Assembly (NCBI GenBank): GCA_002682825.1 | Contig: NOKP01000012.1 | Span: 124,001 to 188,000 of the forward strand | Source of the DNA: Neonectria sp. B-13 | Taxonomy: Eukaryota > Ascomycota > Sordariomycetes > Hypocreales > Nectriaceae | Length of the DNA: 64,000 nucleotides | Direction of reading: 5' to 3' | In this document: positions 47,570-60,200 of the stretch, piece after piece | How the letters are laid out: each line of letters begins with the position of its first letter | Position numbering within the stretch: the first letter of the stretch is position 1 | Notes under the pieces: generated by a model | What the model saw: only the letters and a program-made list of their open reading frames with translations | The model's database searches: none | Told to the model about the DNA's origin: nothing | Made by a program: the position numbers and the translations under genes

Positions 47570-49240
47570 CTATTTTTTAACATGTGCCTCAATCGTGAGT
47601 GCCCACTTGCTGAGGAGACCTTGAACCTCCTCCTCCTTGTGTCGCCCGTTGTTGAAGGAGATGCATAGCGTGAGCTCATCGTTCCACGAGTGCGAGCGAC
47701 AAGATCTGGTAGAGTTAGTATCTCAGTCAGCCCAGTGCATCGATAAGTGAAAGCATTAACACTGGAACTTACAGTTTGGGTGTACTCTCATCTGTAACAA
47801 GCTGGTAGTGATCGAGGACTAGCTTCATCTCCTCGCCGTCGTAAACAGCATCGAACTGCTTGCTTCCAGCTGGGTCGGAAACGTAGTTCACACTCAGACC
47901 CAGTTTGGATGGAGGGCTGTCCATGGCAGCTCTGCAGGGGTCGTTTAGTATGGATCGGAAGCATGGATGCGGAACACCTACAAAACGCCTTGGATGATGA
48001 AGCCCGTAGCTGCTCTCCGCAGCTCATTTGCAGCTGCGACGTCCTGACGCTGAGCCACGCTGACCCAGGCTGCGTGAACGTGTCGTGCAACAACCCAGAA
48101 GCGATCGCTGGACGCTACTGTGGCCGTATCGGCGAGAATACTAGTCGGTATCGTCATCATCTCTAGGCCCACAGCTGCACCGACAAACTTATTTCGCTGG
48201 CCCCAGGGCTCATTCAGGTTCTGCGCCCGAAGATCAAATCCCGAGAGAACAGTGCAGGTTTCTTCTTCAGTGGGCTTCACTTCATCGTACAGGGCAAGAA
48301 CCAGCGCAGCTTGGACAATGGCAGTCAATTTGACGTCGTTTGCTCGGGCCGCTGCGAGTAAGCCGTTGAGAAAAGCTGCACCCTTGAAAGTATGTGTAAC
48401 CACAGCTGTACCCGGTCTGGACCCTTGCGCCGCCGGTTTGGCGAAGGGGGGCAAAGGAATCTGGCGTTCTTGTTAGCGCATGCTCGAGTTCGTGGCGTTC
48501 TCTATCCTGTCACTGCTGAACAAGACAGAGGGTGGAATGCAACCTGCCTCTTTTGGCATCCCCGTCAGTGTCTTGATGATCTCGTCAGAAACGACAGCCA
48601 CATCCAGGGCTGCAGGACTAAGCCTGTCGACTTCCTCGCCCCAAGAGTAGGATGCGTCGAAACGTGGCCGCGCCAAACCAATCAGGACTTCGTTCATCAT
48701 CGACCTCAGTCCTGCACCATCTGCCAGACCATGATGCACGTGAAGTAGCAATTGGAACTCTGTGATCTGAGACTTGCTTGATTGCTCTGGGCTCAGCACG
48801 AGGTAGAGATAAGCGCAGTCGCCGTCCCCAGAAGGCAGCACGATCTCGCGGCTCAGCTTGTCGTGAACTTCGATCCAGCCGCCCTCAGATTGGACTGTGT
48901 GAACGGTGCGGGAAGCCCATTTCGCCACGTCGGCCGCTTGCTCGACCTCGTAGGCCAACTGCTTGCTGTCCACGACCTGGCAAGCTACCATGGGATGAAT
49001 CCATCGCGTGTGGACAAATGCCTGTGCAACACGGGACTGCAAGTCTTGTGCGTTGAGGCCGTTTGAAGACGAGGCAGGATGCTGCACCGAAACTGTGACG
49101 CCGAGATACGGACAGTTGTGGCCAAGAGCGTATTCATTGAGCATGGACAGCATAAACTCTGGCGTGGCCAACGATCGAGAGTACGATGTTGGCGACGCTG
49201 CGGATTTGGTCCATGGATGGAAGACAGGCCGAGACGTCAT
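47570..49240 (-). CDS. HHxxxDG acyltransferase (alcohol acetyltransferase-like)
   Basis: About 500 residues. Clear exons are 48.47 kb down to 47982, 47931-47773 and 47705-47570, with introns 47981-47932 (GTAGGT...CTGCAG) and 47772-47706 (GTAAGT...ACCAG). The first part runs from the ATG at 49240. A further small intron must lie at about 48465-48530, because the two halves share a frame but are separated by a TAA; the acceptor CGCCAG looks good, the donor is uncertain. The catalytic HHGLADG is at residues 169-175, typical of the condensation/AATase superfamily, and the C-terminal DFDLR-like piece appears as SGFDLRAQN. Such enzymes move an acetyl or acyl group from CoA onto an alcohol. It is divergent from a P450 with two motif copies between them, so acetylation of a hydroxylated ascochlorin is plausible. 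Confidence 0.7.
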
Positions 49241-49526
49241 TGTGCCCAAGTCAGTGTGATGGTTTGCGTACGTGTGTGTGTAAGTGAGGCGATATGCACA
49301 ACGTTGCGCGTCAGAGGCGTAGTGTAGACGGCGAAGTATGAGGAATCTAGCGCGCGGAACTTATCCGAGCTGGTTGGTGGAGTCGAATACGGGAGACCTG
49401 ACGTATGTCTTACTGTTAAAGAGTCTCTAGCACGGCCATAATACAGGCCGGTCTAGTAGGAATGCGAGCCGTGTCTCGGCGTCTTGTGTCCGGTGGTGGA
49501 CTTCGGATGTAAACGATTGGGTGCGG

Positions 49527-49576
49527 AATATTCGCCGAATCCCCGACGCCGTCCACCCCGCATTCGGCGAATTATC
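49527..49576. promoter_or_regulatory. Inverted pair of cluster-motif variants between acyltransferase and P450
   Basis: TCGGCGAATATT on the minus strand (49538-49527) and TCGGCGAATTATC on the plus strand (49564-49576) face away from each other around a GC-rich spacer. Both are one or two bases off the strict TCGGYSNATTT. They lie midway between the divergent starts at 49240 and 49816. Confidence 0.5.
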
Positions 49577-49815
49577 TCATTCGTCTTCACGACCGGATGA
49601 TACAAGCCACGACGAGCCCGCAAATCTCGGCTATCTCTGGTGTGCAGAGACAAGCTTGTTGGATTCTTTTTTCCATCAGTCTAGACATAGAAATAGGAGG
49701 TCAAGGTAGGAATTCACATTCGTCAAGTGCATGCAAGCCACCACCGGTATTAGCTCCTTGGCAGCCCTTCCCGCTACTACGATACGACGTGTTCTGACGT
49801 TATCTGCATGCCAAG

Positions 49816-51505
49816 ATGACAATCGCTCATGGCGTTCTGAACAGATCTGGCGTTCTGAGACATATATTGATTTCTTTCGTCATTCACTTTCTTATCTCCA
49901 AAGTCTGGAGTTGGTACATTCATCGCCGACGGTGTTCCTCCAACGGCTGTCTCCCGCCTCCCGCTTACCCGCATAGGGATGGCGTTCTTGGGATCAGGCA
50001 TCTTCGGAGCCTCATTACAGCCCGACGGGAGAAGCGTCTCCCCACTGCCTTTAGTTCCATCTTCACAGACACGGGAGCTAATGTACACACCATCACATAC
50101 TCCACTCTCGGCAGCAAGTCCTACTGGACGATAGATGCCGACAACATCAAGGCGGTGCTGTCTTCCAAGTTCAATGATTGGGGTCTCCCGCAGGCACGTA
50201 TCGCCGCGTTTGCAGCATGTTGGGGCGGAGGCATCTTTGGCGCCGACGGCGTCGAGTGGGAGCACTCGCGCGCCATGCTCCGGCCAAGCTTCAACCGCAG
50301 ACAGGGGCAGGACACGGAGATGCTGGAGAAGCACGTACAGAACCTGCTCACCAGGATCCCGCATGGAAAGACGGTGGACTTGGCAGAGCTGTTTCCCCTG
50401 CTCACGATGGATATCGCCACGGAGTTGCTCTTTGGCGAAAGCGCCGGGTGCTTGGATCCTGCAAAGACCGCCCAGGGCATGGAGTTTACCTCGGCGTTCA
50501 ACTACGTCATGCAGAAGATGTCGGTCCAAGTGAGCTTCCCGCTCTTGGCCAAGGTCCCTGATCGCAAGTTGAAGTCTTCTGTGAAGTGCATCAATGACTT
50601 TACTGATGCTTTTGTCACTCGAGCCTTATGCTTCCGTGACAAGCTATCTAGGGGCAAGATCCCTAGCGATGAAGACGACGAGGGAGGTCGTAGCAAGAAG
50701 TATGTCTTCTTGGATGAGCTAGCCAAGGGGGACTATTCCCCAAGACGTCTTCGTGCTGAGCTCCTCAGTGTCATGGTTGCTGGCCGGGATACGACCGCGT
50801 CGCTTCTCAGCATCATCTGGTGGCATCTCGCACGGCGGCCTGATATTGTAAGCAAGCTACGAAAAGAGATTGCCCCCTTGGAGTCGAAACCGCCTAGCCC
50901 GAACGAGTTGAAGAGCATGACGTATCTGAGAGACGTGATCAACGAAGGTACCAAGATCGAGCTTCGGCTATTCTCAAATTTATATGTCACTAACTTGTGC
51001 TGTTGTAGTTTTGCGGCTTTACCCCATTAACCCCATCAACTCCCGAGTCGCTATCCGAGACACCACTCTACCCCGCGGCGGTGGCAAGGACGGTCTTTCA
51101 CCTGTTTTCATAGGCAAGGGCCAACGCCTCATTTTCAGTTCATCGGCGCTGCATCGTCGGAAGGATATCTATGGCCAAGACGCCATGCAACTGCGACCAG
51201 AACGATGGGAAACTCTCCGACAGTCAACGTAAGTTATTCACCCGTCTTACTCTAGTAAAACTTCCATCTCCAGGGCTAATCACTGACTCGGCGTTCTCAG
51301 ATGGGAGTATATTCCGTTTGGCGGAGGACCGAGAGTCTGCATTGGACAGCAACTCGCCCAAACTGAAGCAGCGTACACCACCGTGCGGCTTCTGCAAGAG
51401 TTTGAGTGTATTGAGCCTAGGAGTGAGGGACTATTTCAGGAAGGATTTGCCATGGCTCTCAGCAGTGGTGATGGCTGTCGAGTAAGTCTGAGTAGTACTT
51501 ATTAG
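49816..51505 (+). CDS. Cytochrome P450, CYP52-like
   Basis: Exons 49816-50947, 51009-51228 and 51301-51505 give 518 residues. The N-terminus has a membrane anchor ([16 protein letters not shown]). The I-helix is [10 protein letters not shown], the ExxR motif is rebuilt across the first intron (NEVLRLYP) and the heme loop is [10 protein letters not shown] with Cys 464. The LPRGGGKDG stretch before the heme region is characteristic of CYP52-related alkane/fatty-acid hydroxylases, which oxidise terminal or near-terminal carbons of hydrocarbon chains. In this setting the substrate could be the sesquiterpene part of an ascochlorin intermediate. A role like AscH of the ascofuranone branch is an alternative, but the second cyclase and the dehydrogenase of that branch are not in the window. 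Confidence 0.8.
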
Positions 51506-52518
51506 TGACAACGAACATCATAGACGCAAATAGAAACTGGAATATTTCTTCCTCATGATTGTGACAAACCAGATGGGGAGTTTACCATAGACCAGAAAAC
51601 AGGGTAGAGAGATCCGGGTCATCTTCTGGACATGCTGGAGAGACTTCTTAGACAAAAAGGGACGATTCAGTTGAGGGCACTGCACGGACAATATGCAGTT
51701 TCGACCAGAGTAGAGTTGGCAGACACTGCATACACAGTCTTTGGCCACCATAGCTTGCTTTAGAGTGTCAAGACAGGATGGCAATATTTCACGTATCTCA
51801 AAAATATAGGGGAATAATTAGTAGAGAGACTATCAAAGCTTGCCAAGCAGTCGTGCCCTGGTTTCCAAGATGGAGAAAATATCGCTCAGCAGAGGCCGTC
51901 GATAGTACTCCCAGTACTCGTTCGAACAAAGACCAGTGCTCAATTCGATATTATCGCCCAATCCAATGCCGAAGAGCAACTTGGAAAAGTCCGCCACTGT
52001 CCTTTCGTTTGTGTCCCCGCTCTCACCGTCAGGTCCGTGAGTTTCGAATAATTGAAATCGCTGCTAGAGCGTGTCTCCCATCAGCAAAGTACACTTGGTA
52101 AATTTCGGGAAAATGTCAATCAAGCGCGGAGGCGTGAGAGATTTTGAGGTTAAAGCGCACCTTAAAGAATGAAGGTTACATTTAACGGGTAAGCTTCTCG
52201 GTAGAAAGCCCGCATTAATTAGTAATAGTCTATCTAAATATACAAATAGTTTTAACTATTAAACCAAGTTTTCAAATGTTAAACAATACATATAATAACA
52301 ACATGTATTTATAATACAACTCGTTGAATACATTAGTTGTGTAGCTTTCTAGAGAATAAAAGACGTTGGAAAAATGAATTTTGGGGGCTATTCTCAGGCT
52401 AGAAAGCCAGGGGCGATATGGAAACCGCTTAATAAGCCGATTAGCAATCACTAGAACTGACCACTTCGAGGTGCTGATGATGCTCAAATCCCTTTACTGC
52501 ACAAATACAGACGATGCC
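51506..52518. other. Intergenic interval with AT-rich tract
   Basis: No gene supported. The stretch 52190-52340 is strongly AT-rich. The remaining DNA shows no repeat partner in the window. Confidence 0.4.
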
Positions 52519-53769
52519 ATGTCCGTAAACCGCAATTCGCGCGCTTCTCGCAAGGGAGAGATCCCCCCTAACTTTGTACTAAAATGGCAGAGTCTGGGAA
52601 CTCGAGGGGCAAAACCTCTGGTCCGTCGACCGATGACAGCATGTCGAAGCTGTCGCACAGCCAAGGTGAAATGTGATGGACAGCAAGAATGCCACCGCTG
52701 CACCGGCCGCGGCATCGTCTGCAGGTACACAAATACGGAGACTGCCGACCCCGACCAACAGAGCGATTATGCGTCGTCGAATAATGTGGTATCACCTCCA
52801 GCCGCGTTTCAAACCACGTTTGGGACGTCAACGGACCTGAATGCGAGCGATCCCACGGACCAATTCTCCATGGATAGCGCGGCGTATGAATACGCACTCA
52901 ACAGCATGGTAGGCTGGGAAAACGACCCGGCTAACCAGCAACTTGATGACTTTGACGGGAGAATCATAGATCCCAGTTTGAATGTGAGTTTCTACGCGAG
53001 ATACCGAGCTTTACTGTGAGGCGGCCTGATGAGACTAACTTCTGCATCGAAACACTAGGCCTTCGACTCTCTGACACAGCCGAGTCCATCTCACTTGGAC
53101 ATGTTGCAGTCTCTGCCGAGTTCGGCATCCCAAACTCTCACTCAAGCCACTGTGCTGTTTCAAGAAGATTTTGGGAACGCGAGCGCCGTGAACCCGTCCT
53201 CCACCAGTAACCTATCGCCACCAACCCATCTCTTCTCGTCCTCCAAGTGTCGGTGCCTGGAAAGTCTGGCCGTCCTCGCTCCTAGGGTCAGCAACGCCAT
53301 GCAGGAGGAGGAGCTCGATGGAGTGTACAAGGTGACGGAGGAGGTGATAAAGGGTTGCCAGGACATCCTCGACTGCAAAGGCTGCCAAATCAGCTGCACA
53401 GACCTGATCTGCATGGTCGCCGTCTTCCAGAAGACGGACACTTGCTTCGAATACATCGGCAAAGCCAACCTGGACGACGCCATCAAACTGAGTTTGGGTG
53501 GACATGAGCTCCCCATTAACGATCCCAAGCTGAGAGCCATGCTGGTCATGAATCTCATTCTGCAGGCTACGATGGTGTTGGACGCTATCAGTATCAGAGG
53601 CCAGACCATGCTGAGAACTCTGTGCATACCGTCCCCTCAAGCGCAAGCCAACATCGCATATCTAGAGACAGTAATCACCGAGATCAAAGACGTGCTTCAA
53701 AGAATTGCTGCCTCGGCTGATAAAACCGGCTTTCCTTCCATGGGACTGCTAGGAACATCCTCAAATTGA
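52519..53769 (+). CDS. Second Zn2Cys6 transcription factor
   Basis: Exons 52519-52983 and 53059-53769 (intron 75 nt, GTGAGT...CTAG) give 391 residues. The zinc cluster is CX2CX6CX5CX2CX6C at residues 42-68 (CRSCRTAKVKC, then CHRCTGRGIVC). The C-terminal part is rich in Cys (CRCLES, CQDILDCKGCQISC) and has a helical segment like that of AflR/GliZ-type pathway regulators. The start is uncertain: ATG at 52519 gives a 41-residue leader, an ATG at 52636 would begin right before the zinc cluster, and an upstream in-frame one exists at 52381. It lies between the P450 and the exporter, so it may control the tailoring and export part of the cluster. Confidence 0.75.
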
Positions 53770-54077
53770 CGAGTCGCCGAATGAAAGTATTGATATGGAC
53801 TTCTAGATCTCTATGTCTGTCTGAGAACTGGGGAAGTTTGGGTTCCTTTTACTATGGACAATCTTACTACTGTGTCACTTGTTTTGACCTTGACGCCCGA
53901 AAATAGATATTGCAACCACATATTGTCCTGTGAAAATCCCATCGTAAAGAAACGATACCTCCAATGTTCTCCCATGCTCCGAAAGGTAAGGCGGCCATTC
54001 TCCAAAAGGTGGAGGACCTTTCCACTTCACAGCTCCTGTTGGGAAGAATACTTGCAGCCCAATTAACTAGGCTGCAG

Positions 54078-55739
54078 CTACGCAGCCGCGATGAACAACT
54101 TCTCTCTTTTCATGAACAAGCTCAGCACGGAGACCAGCGAGCCAGCAGCAACGACAAGAATATACGTTCTGCCAATGGCGCTTGCGATTGCACCTAGTAC
54201 TTGGCTTCGGAGGTCTGGGCTGAGGCTCTGGACGAAACCACTCGCGGCACCTTCGATAGCAGCCTGGATATCCGATCGTGGCATATCTGGCAAGATGCGT
54301 GCAATTCTGTTTTCGCTTTCATTCAGGAAAACCGTGTTGGCGATGGCGAGTGCCATGGTGATGCCGAGGAACTGAGCGAGAGTGATGAAGCCCACTGCGG
54401 AGGGGACGCTCTCTGGTTCCACGACGGCCTGTGCAACTGAGAAAGAGGCCTGAAGGAACATTCCGACGCCAACACCGATCAGAACAGTGTATCCGTAGAT
54501 GCTGCTCTCGCTGGTGTCCTGGTCCACGGTGTACATCAAGGCGCTGCCGGCGACAGCAAACAGGCCCCCCACCGTGTACCATGGCATGTAATAGCCAAAT
54601 TTGGCCATGAGGGCTCCGTTGGCGAGAATGGTGACGACCATGACGACAATTAGAGGTAACAGCCGTATCCCTGCCTGAAGCGCTCCGTCGTTGCGGGTGA
54701 ACTGGAAGAAGAGGGGAACAAAATAGATGGGGACGAAGGCAGAGGCTCCGGACGCCGCCGTGACGCTGAACAGGATAAGAACGGTTCTGGAGTGGAAGAA
54801 CTGGACCGTGATGATGCGTCTTGATACTGTAGTGAATATTGTCCACACCTGCTGGACTCCAAGAAGGACAAAGAGGACGCCTGACGTGACGAAGAGGCCA
54901 ATGATGCGGCCAGAATTCCAGGGGTAGGTGACGCCGCCCCAGTTCATAGCCAAGACGAAGGTGGTCAAGCCGCCCATCAGCAGCACCGTTCCGAGATAAT
55001 CCATTTCCGCGGCACGCTGCTTGTAGGGGACACCGGGCTGGGGGTCTTTGCTGGGAAGCAGGAACAGCCAGGCCGGAGCGCAGACGGCGCCGATGAAGAG
55101 GTTGATGTAGAAGGCCCATCTCCAGCCGACTGGGGACTCGCTGAAGCCTCCTCCGATGACGGGGCCGAGGACGATTCCCAAGCCCCAGGTGAGCCCGGTC
55201 GCTGAGATGTACAAGGGGCGCTCGGCCATGGTTGTCGTGACGGCGATGAGGCTCATGACCCCGACGTACAGGCCTGACCCGCTGACACCACAGATGGCTC
55301 TTCCCACGATTAAGACGTCCATGGATGGCGCGGCTCCACAGATGGCCGAGCCGATTTCAAAGAGAGCCACGTTGAAAACGTAGAGCCACTTGGAGTTGAA
55401 CTGGGTGTACATCCTGCCCCAGACCATGTTTGTCGCCGTCGCACCTAGGAGGAAAGCAACGCTCAGCCACGGGAGCTTGTCCACCGAGTTGAACTCCGTA
55501 ACGATGATGGGCTGCACAGCTGCGACGATCGTGTTGTCTAGGGCGTAGAGGAAGATGGACGACAGAACGGCTGCGACGGCCAGACTCCACTTCCACCCCG
55601 TGATGTCACGAGGCGTCGCTTCTATTTCTGGTTGCTCCTGCTTCTCGTTACTCGAAGCCGGAGCATCAGGGCCTGTCCACGGCTCTGTGTCATCGTTCCT
55701 GGACGAGATTTCGCTTTGCTCTTTCGTGTAAGTCGCCAT
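54078..55739 (-). CDS. MFS exporter, DHA2-like with 14 membrane spans
   Basis: Intronless, 553 residues. A ~45-residue hydrophilic N-terminus is followed by about fourteen hydrophobic segments. Typical DHA2 motifs are seen: LDNTIVAAVQPII in the first helix, the motif-A-like VWGRMYTQFNSKWLY and the motif-C-like GLTWGLGIVLGPVIGG. Transporters of this kind in fungal clusters usually export the product or protect the producer. It is convergent with the second regulator (309 bp between stops) and is the last intact gene on this side that fits a biosynthetic cluster. The substrate is not shown by sequence. Confidence 0.85.
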   Translation of the reverse strand: MATYTKEQSEISSRNDDTEPWTGPDAPASSNEKQEQPEIEATPRDITGWKWSLAVAAVLSSIFLYALDNTIVAAVQPIIVTEFNSVDKLPWLSVAFLLGATATNMVWGRMYTQFNSKWLYVFNVALFEIGSAICGAAPSMDVLIVGRAICGVSGSGLYVGVMSLIAVTTTMAERPLYISATGLTWGLGIVLGPVIGGGFSESPVGWRWAFYINLFIGAVCAPAWLFLLPSKDPQPGVPYKQRAAEMDYLGTVLLMGGLTTFVLAMNWGGVTYPWNSGRIIGLFVTSGVLFVLLGVQQVWTIFTTVSRRIITVQFFHSRTVLILFSVTAASGASAFVPIYFVPLFFQFTRNDGALQAGIRLLPLIVVMVVTILANGALMAKFGYYMPWYTVGGLFAVAGSALMYTVDQDTSESSIYGYTVLIGVGVGMFLQASFSVAQAVVEPESVPSAVGFITLAQFLGITMALAIANTVFLNESENRIARILPDMPRSDIQAAIEGAASGFVQSLSPDLRSQVLGAIASAIGRTYILVVAAGSLVSVLSLFMKREKLFIAAA

Positions 55740-57252
55740 AGTGAAGGAAAGGAATGAGACGAAGTCTTGACAGATGAACCGGATTGAAAATGTGGCGTAG
55801 CTCGGGAGGTGGTCTTGTTCAACTTATTGCCGCTGTCAAAGCCGGCTACTCAAGAGTGAATTACTATGGTTGGAGAAGATAGTTAAATCACTGACGGGTA
55901 ATAAGTAGATGATTATCTCGCCTACTTTTTTCTTGGTCATTTAATTTGATTCAGGAATCCTAACTGCCTCTTGTGCCTGTCCTCTTTGTCATGTCCAATA
56001 TAGGCAATCAGCAAACCGACGCTATCTCACCATGGAACGACGCTGCGTAAGTACCGAAGTTGAGCATCCTCCCCGAATGCTTGTTTAGGCAAGGTTGTTG
56101 ATCACTCCACATAATTAGCCGCACAGGGAGGGCTTACCCGTCTGAGTGCTGATTACCAAGCAGCCTGGAGAGGTCCCAATACGGTAATGAATATCCCGTC
56201 AGAAAGCAGCTCTCCCAAGTAGGAAAACAATTTACCGAACAACCCAGTACCTATGTACATGACACCGTTCATTGATCAATGATTGATGGTAGTGGGATAT
56301 GCAATGGCTGAACAGTTACACCCTGGCTACCTGATGGGTATCGGGCCTGCCTAGTTTGCTCCTCTTGCGTTTGCAGCGGTGGAAATCTCGTACTTGATTG
56401 GATCACTTGCCAAAAATCCCGATAAATGAAATCAGATTGAAAGATGCCTCTTTCTGCCTCAGGGAGAAGACAATGCCATGTTCAGAGGTGGTAGTGTCCA
56501 TCTACAAAGCCCCTATGAAGTTGTCGAGATATCCGCGCACACCATTACTATCCGCTAAACCACGACACTTGCGATGACAAGGATGGCATTCGTTGCATGC
56601 CATGGCGGCATAACAAGGCAGTAACAATAGCAAGAAGTTCGACAAAACAGCGGGAGATGGCGAGGTGTTGAATACGCAATGTTAAAATTGCCAATCTACC
56701 TCGTTTGGGAGGCAAAATGGCGGAAACGTGAATACTCGTTGAAAAGTAATGAGAGTCACCATCAGTGGACCGTGCTCTTTGGACTGATCTCAAGAAGGGC
56801 CCGGGGCGGCAAGGGAAAATGTCCGAGTCTCCATGGGTCTTTATGAAGGTTGTGGTATTCTCTCTGCTTCAGGCAGAGTAGTTGGGGTACCGACGAACGA
56901 GAGATCAGCACGCTTTTGGGATGACAGCCTTCATTCCCCTATTTCGTAGCGGAGAAGGGGGAATCACGGAAGCGCAAGACGTTGTCAAGCATTCTCTGGC
57001 GAAATATCGTTGTTTATAGCGAAGAGAGACCGCAATGTGGATTGATCTCCCCGATGGCGGAGCGCGACTTGTCACTAGGCCTCGATATCGTCCATATCCT
57101 TGGTCCTAGCCTCAGGATGTGGGGATTCAACACACTCACTAGGCATTTTGCAAACGCTGTTCATCTGTACAGATCAAAGATTATTGTGCACCTGACAGAG
57201 ATGGAAACAGGCAGTTGGATTCCAAATTCGCCATCTAAATTAAAATGAAAAC
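55740..57252. other. 1.5 kb gene-free interval
   Basis: No gene supported. A short ATG-initiated stretch at 55991 runs about 19 codons to a GTAAGT-like site, but no convincing second exon follows. No repeats seen. The part next to 55739 should contain the exporter's promoter; I found no strict copy of the cluster motif there. Confidence 0.4.
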
Positions 57253-60200
57253 CTAGTGATAAGCGTAGAAAACTACGTTATCGAACAAGTCAGAGTTCTT
57301 TTCGACCTCTGGTACCCTCTTTTTACCCGTGATTTGACTCAGATACTTCCAGGCATTGGCCAACAACTCTTCTGCCTCTGCATCCTGCTTCATCTCCGCC
57401 TTCACCAGAGACAAATAAAACAGCGATCGTGCCTTTTCTCTAGTAGCCATGAATAACTCGTCAAAGATGGCAACCGCGTGTTCCAATGCCTCGGCGGCTC
57501 CTCCACTGTCACCGCCTTCGTAAAGGAGTACGCCAATTTTGTGCAGCGATACAGCAGTGACGAACTGCTCACCACACACCTGTTGACGAATGCGGAGAGC
57601 ACGGGTGTGGAATTCAACTCCCTGAGCCCTCGCTTGGGCACCTTCAAGCCCCTCCTTTCGGGCGAGGGCAAGGTATGAGTTACCGATTCCGTATAGGAAC
57701 AAGGCACCGCGTTGGGTGTTCTCGATGATGAGTCCGTCAGCAAACTCGTCGCCATACTCAAACTGCAGTTTGAGGGATTCTTCAGGTCTTCCCAGCTCAG
57801 TGTACAGTCGCGAGAGGTTGTGGGCTATATGCACTCTCCAGTCTTTGTACGTCTTCTTGTCGGCAATGTTCTTGGCCACGGACAAGCCCTCTTGGAACAA
57901 CTCCTCGGCACGGTCAAGATCGCCCAGGCCCGTACATGCACAGCCCCAGTCTGAGAGGGACGTGGCCAAGAGCCAAGTATGTTCTTGGTCTCTCTCAGCA
58001 TCTTCGGGCTGTTTCTGCTGATCTTCGTAGCGCGCACGGTATATGTCAACAGCCTGAGAGAACCAGCTGGCCGACTCGGGTAGTCGATCACACTCCATAC
58101 ACACGCAACCGTAGGCAGTCATCAGCTTGGCAAAGAAAGGGTCCTTGTCCCCGTTCTGCGCGCAAATCGACCGTGCAGTCTCCAGTAACGGGAATGCAAA
58201 CTCCGACATGCGTCGTTCGAACAGGTACCACGATGCGTAAAAGAAGAGTCGCACAAAACCAGTCGGAGGCTTCAAGTATGATGCGTCGCGACATCTTGCC
58301 TCTAGTCCAAGAACGTGTGGGAGGTACAGTGCGCACGTTGGCCAGAATGCGTTCATGCGGAAGACATTCTCTTCGTCGACTGGCCAGGCCGCCAGCACAA
58401 TGCCCAGCGCATCATCAAGAAGTTGAGCTTGTTCCTCCTCGCTGAGCTGATGGATGACTGTCTCTTGAACCAGTCGATGGATAGTCAGGCTCCGAGCCTT
58501 GGTAGCACCGTAACCAGGTACAGCACTAGTTTCAGCCTTGATGATGAGGCCACGGGATATGAGCTCTTGCACGGCAGTATGATATGGGAAGCCCTTCTTA
58601 AGGAACGTCAATGAAGGTGCGCCACTCTTCTTGGACCCTTCCCAAAGGAGAAATTCAGGAACACCATCTGGGTCGAAGTAGGACATGAGACGCAGAAGCT
58701 TGAGCGCATTCTTGCCGAGCTTGAGGATGGACACTCTCCACACCGTGGCGAGAGAATATTCGTAGAAGAGGTTCACAGACGACGTCTCCAAGTCGGAGAT
58801 GCCCTGATTGGACTCGTGAGCAGAGTGGTAGAGCTCTTGGAATTCTTCGAGGGTGCAGTCGCTCTCCAGGATGAAGCTGGAGACTCGAACAATGGCGAGC
58901 GGAAGATAGCCTAGCCCACATATCAGCAGACTGTCAAGAAGCAGGGGTTTGGGAAGCAAATACCTAGCTCCTTGATAATCTCAGAGATGCGTTCCTTGTT
59001 GTGAGTGTCAACACTGTGGTGATCCGACCCACGAGAAGTCAAGAGCGTGATGAACAACGTTTCCTCTTCATCTGGAGTCAAAGGTGAGATCAGCATTCCC
59101 GAGTCCGCAACCCGCGTAGCTGCTGGGTTTCGACTGGTGATGATGATGGCTCCCCTGTTTCAGGTGGCCAAAACGGCTTCAAAGCCTTGAGATCATCTGC
59201 GTTGTCGAACACAAGCAGCCAGTCAACATCACACTCGCTCAACCATGATTTCAACACAGTAGCAACTGCGTCGGAATCCTTTTGAGAATCCTCAGGCTCC
59301 AGATGAAGCCGCTTGGCTGCATCGGTGTACGACTCTGCAAGCTTCTGCTGCGTGTCGGCTTGCATCCACAACACGATGGGATACTCATCCAGGTGGTCAT
59401 AGATGAATTTCAGCGCGATCTGCGTATTGCCCACGCCACCGAGACCAGAGATGGCGAAGGAGGATCGTTGCTTGCGTGAAACAACCAGGTGGACTTTCAT
59501 CTTGTCCAGAATCTCCCGTCGACCGTGGAATAGTGGGTTGGCTGAGTAGGGAATCACGTGGCATGGTATTGCTGCTTTGGATCATGATTGGGATTGGAGT
59601 TTCAGCTCCTCAAGAATCTCTCTGATCTCAACGTGGCGTTTGTTTTGGACAACGAGGCTGGCAGCTTCGATCTGTTTCTCAACAACCTTCTTCCAGTCCT
59701 CTATCTCCTGGGCTGCCCTTTGTAGAGCAATAGGTGCTGGTTCCAGACCCAGTCTGTGCCCCCCTTGTATTTGTCAGCATAAACAAGTTAGATAACTTCA
59801 AAAGCAAGTGCCTACGGACAACCAGATGAATGCTTTATTCTATCCAAAGCAGCCAAAAGAAAGGCAATGACTTTGGAGTAGAAATCAATCATGCTGGCCT
59901 CGACATCGGTCATCTCGGCAAAGACATCTTCGTAGGTGCTGAAGTGTGGGACAGGAGAGGAAATACTTCGCATCGCTTGCTCGAAGATGTTCCTTGTCTC
60001 GGAATCGACATGGCTCCGCTGGTCCCCATGTTAGACTAGACACCTATAGTACCAGCGTAAGTCTACGGATGGGGAGCGTACAGACCTCGTTGAGAAGATA
60101 TACGCTAACCCAGATAGTAGTTGATACTTCCGGGAATGATGTGGTGAATATTGCCAGAACTTTGGTCAGACTCTTGATCTTGGCAATGGTATCCGGGGAC

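Noticed and set aside
54319..55119. Long alternative-frame stretch on the same strand inside the MFS gene
   Set aside because: Shadow of the GC-rich MFS coding sequence; rich in Arg/His/Pro with no domain.
55991..56150. Short ATG stretch followed by a GTAAGT-like donor
   Set aside because: Candidate second exons stop within a few codons; no evidence of a real peptide gene.
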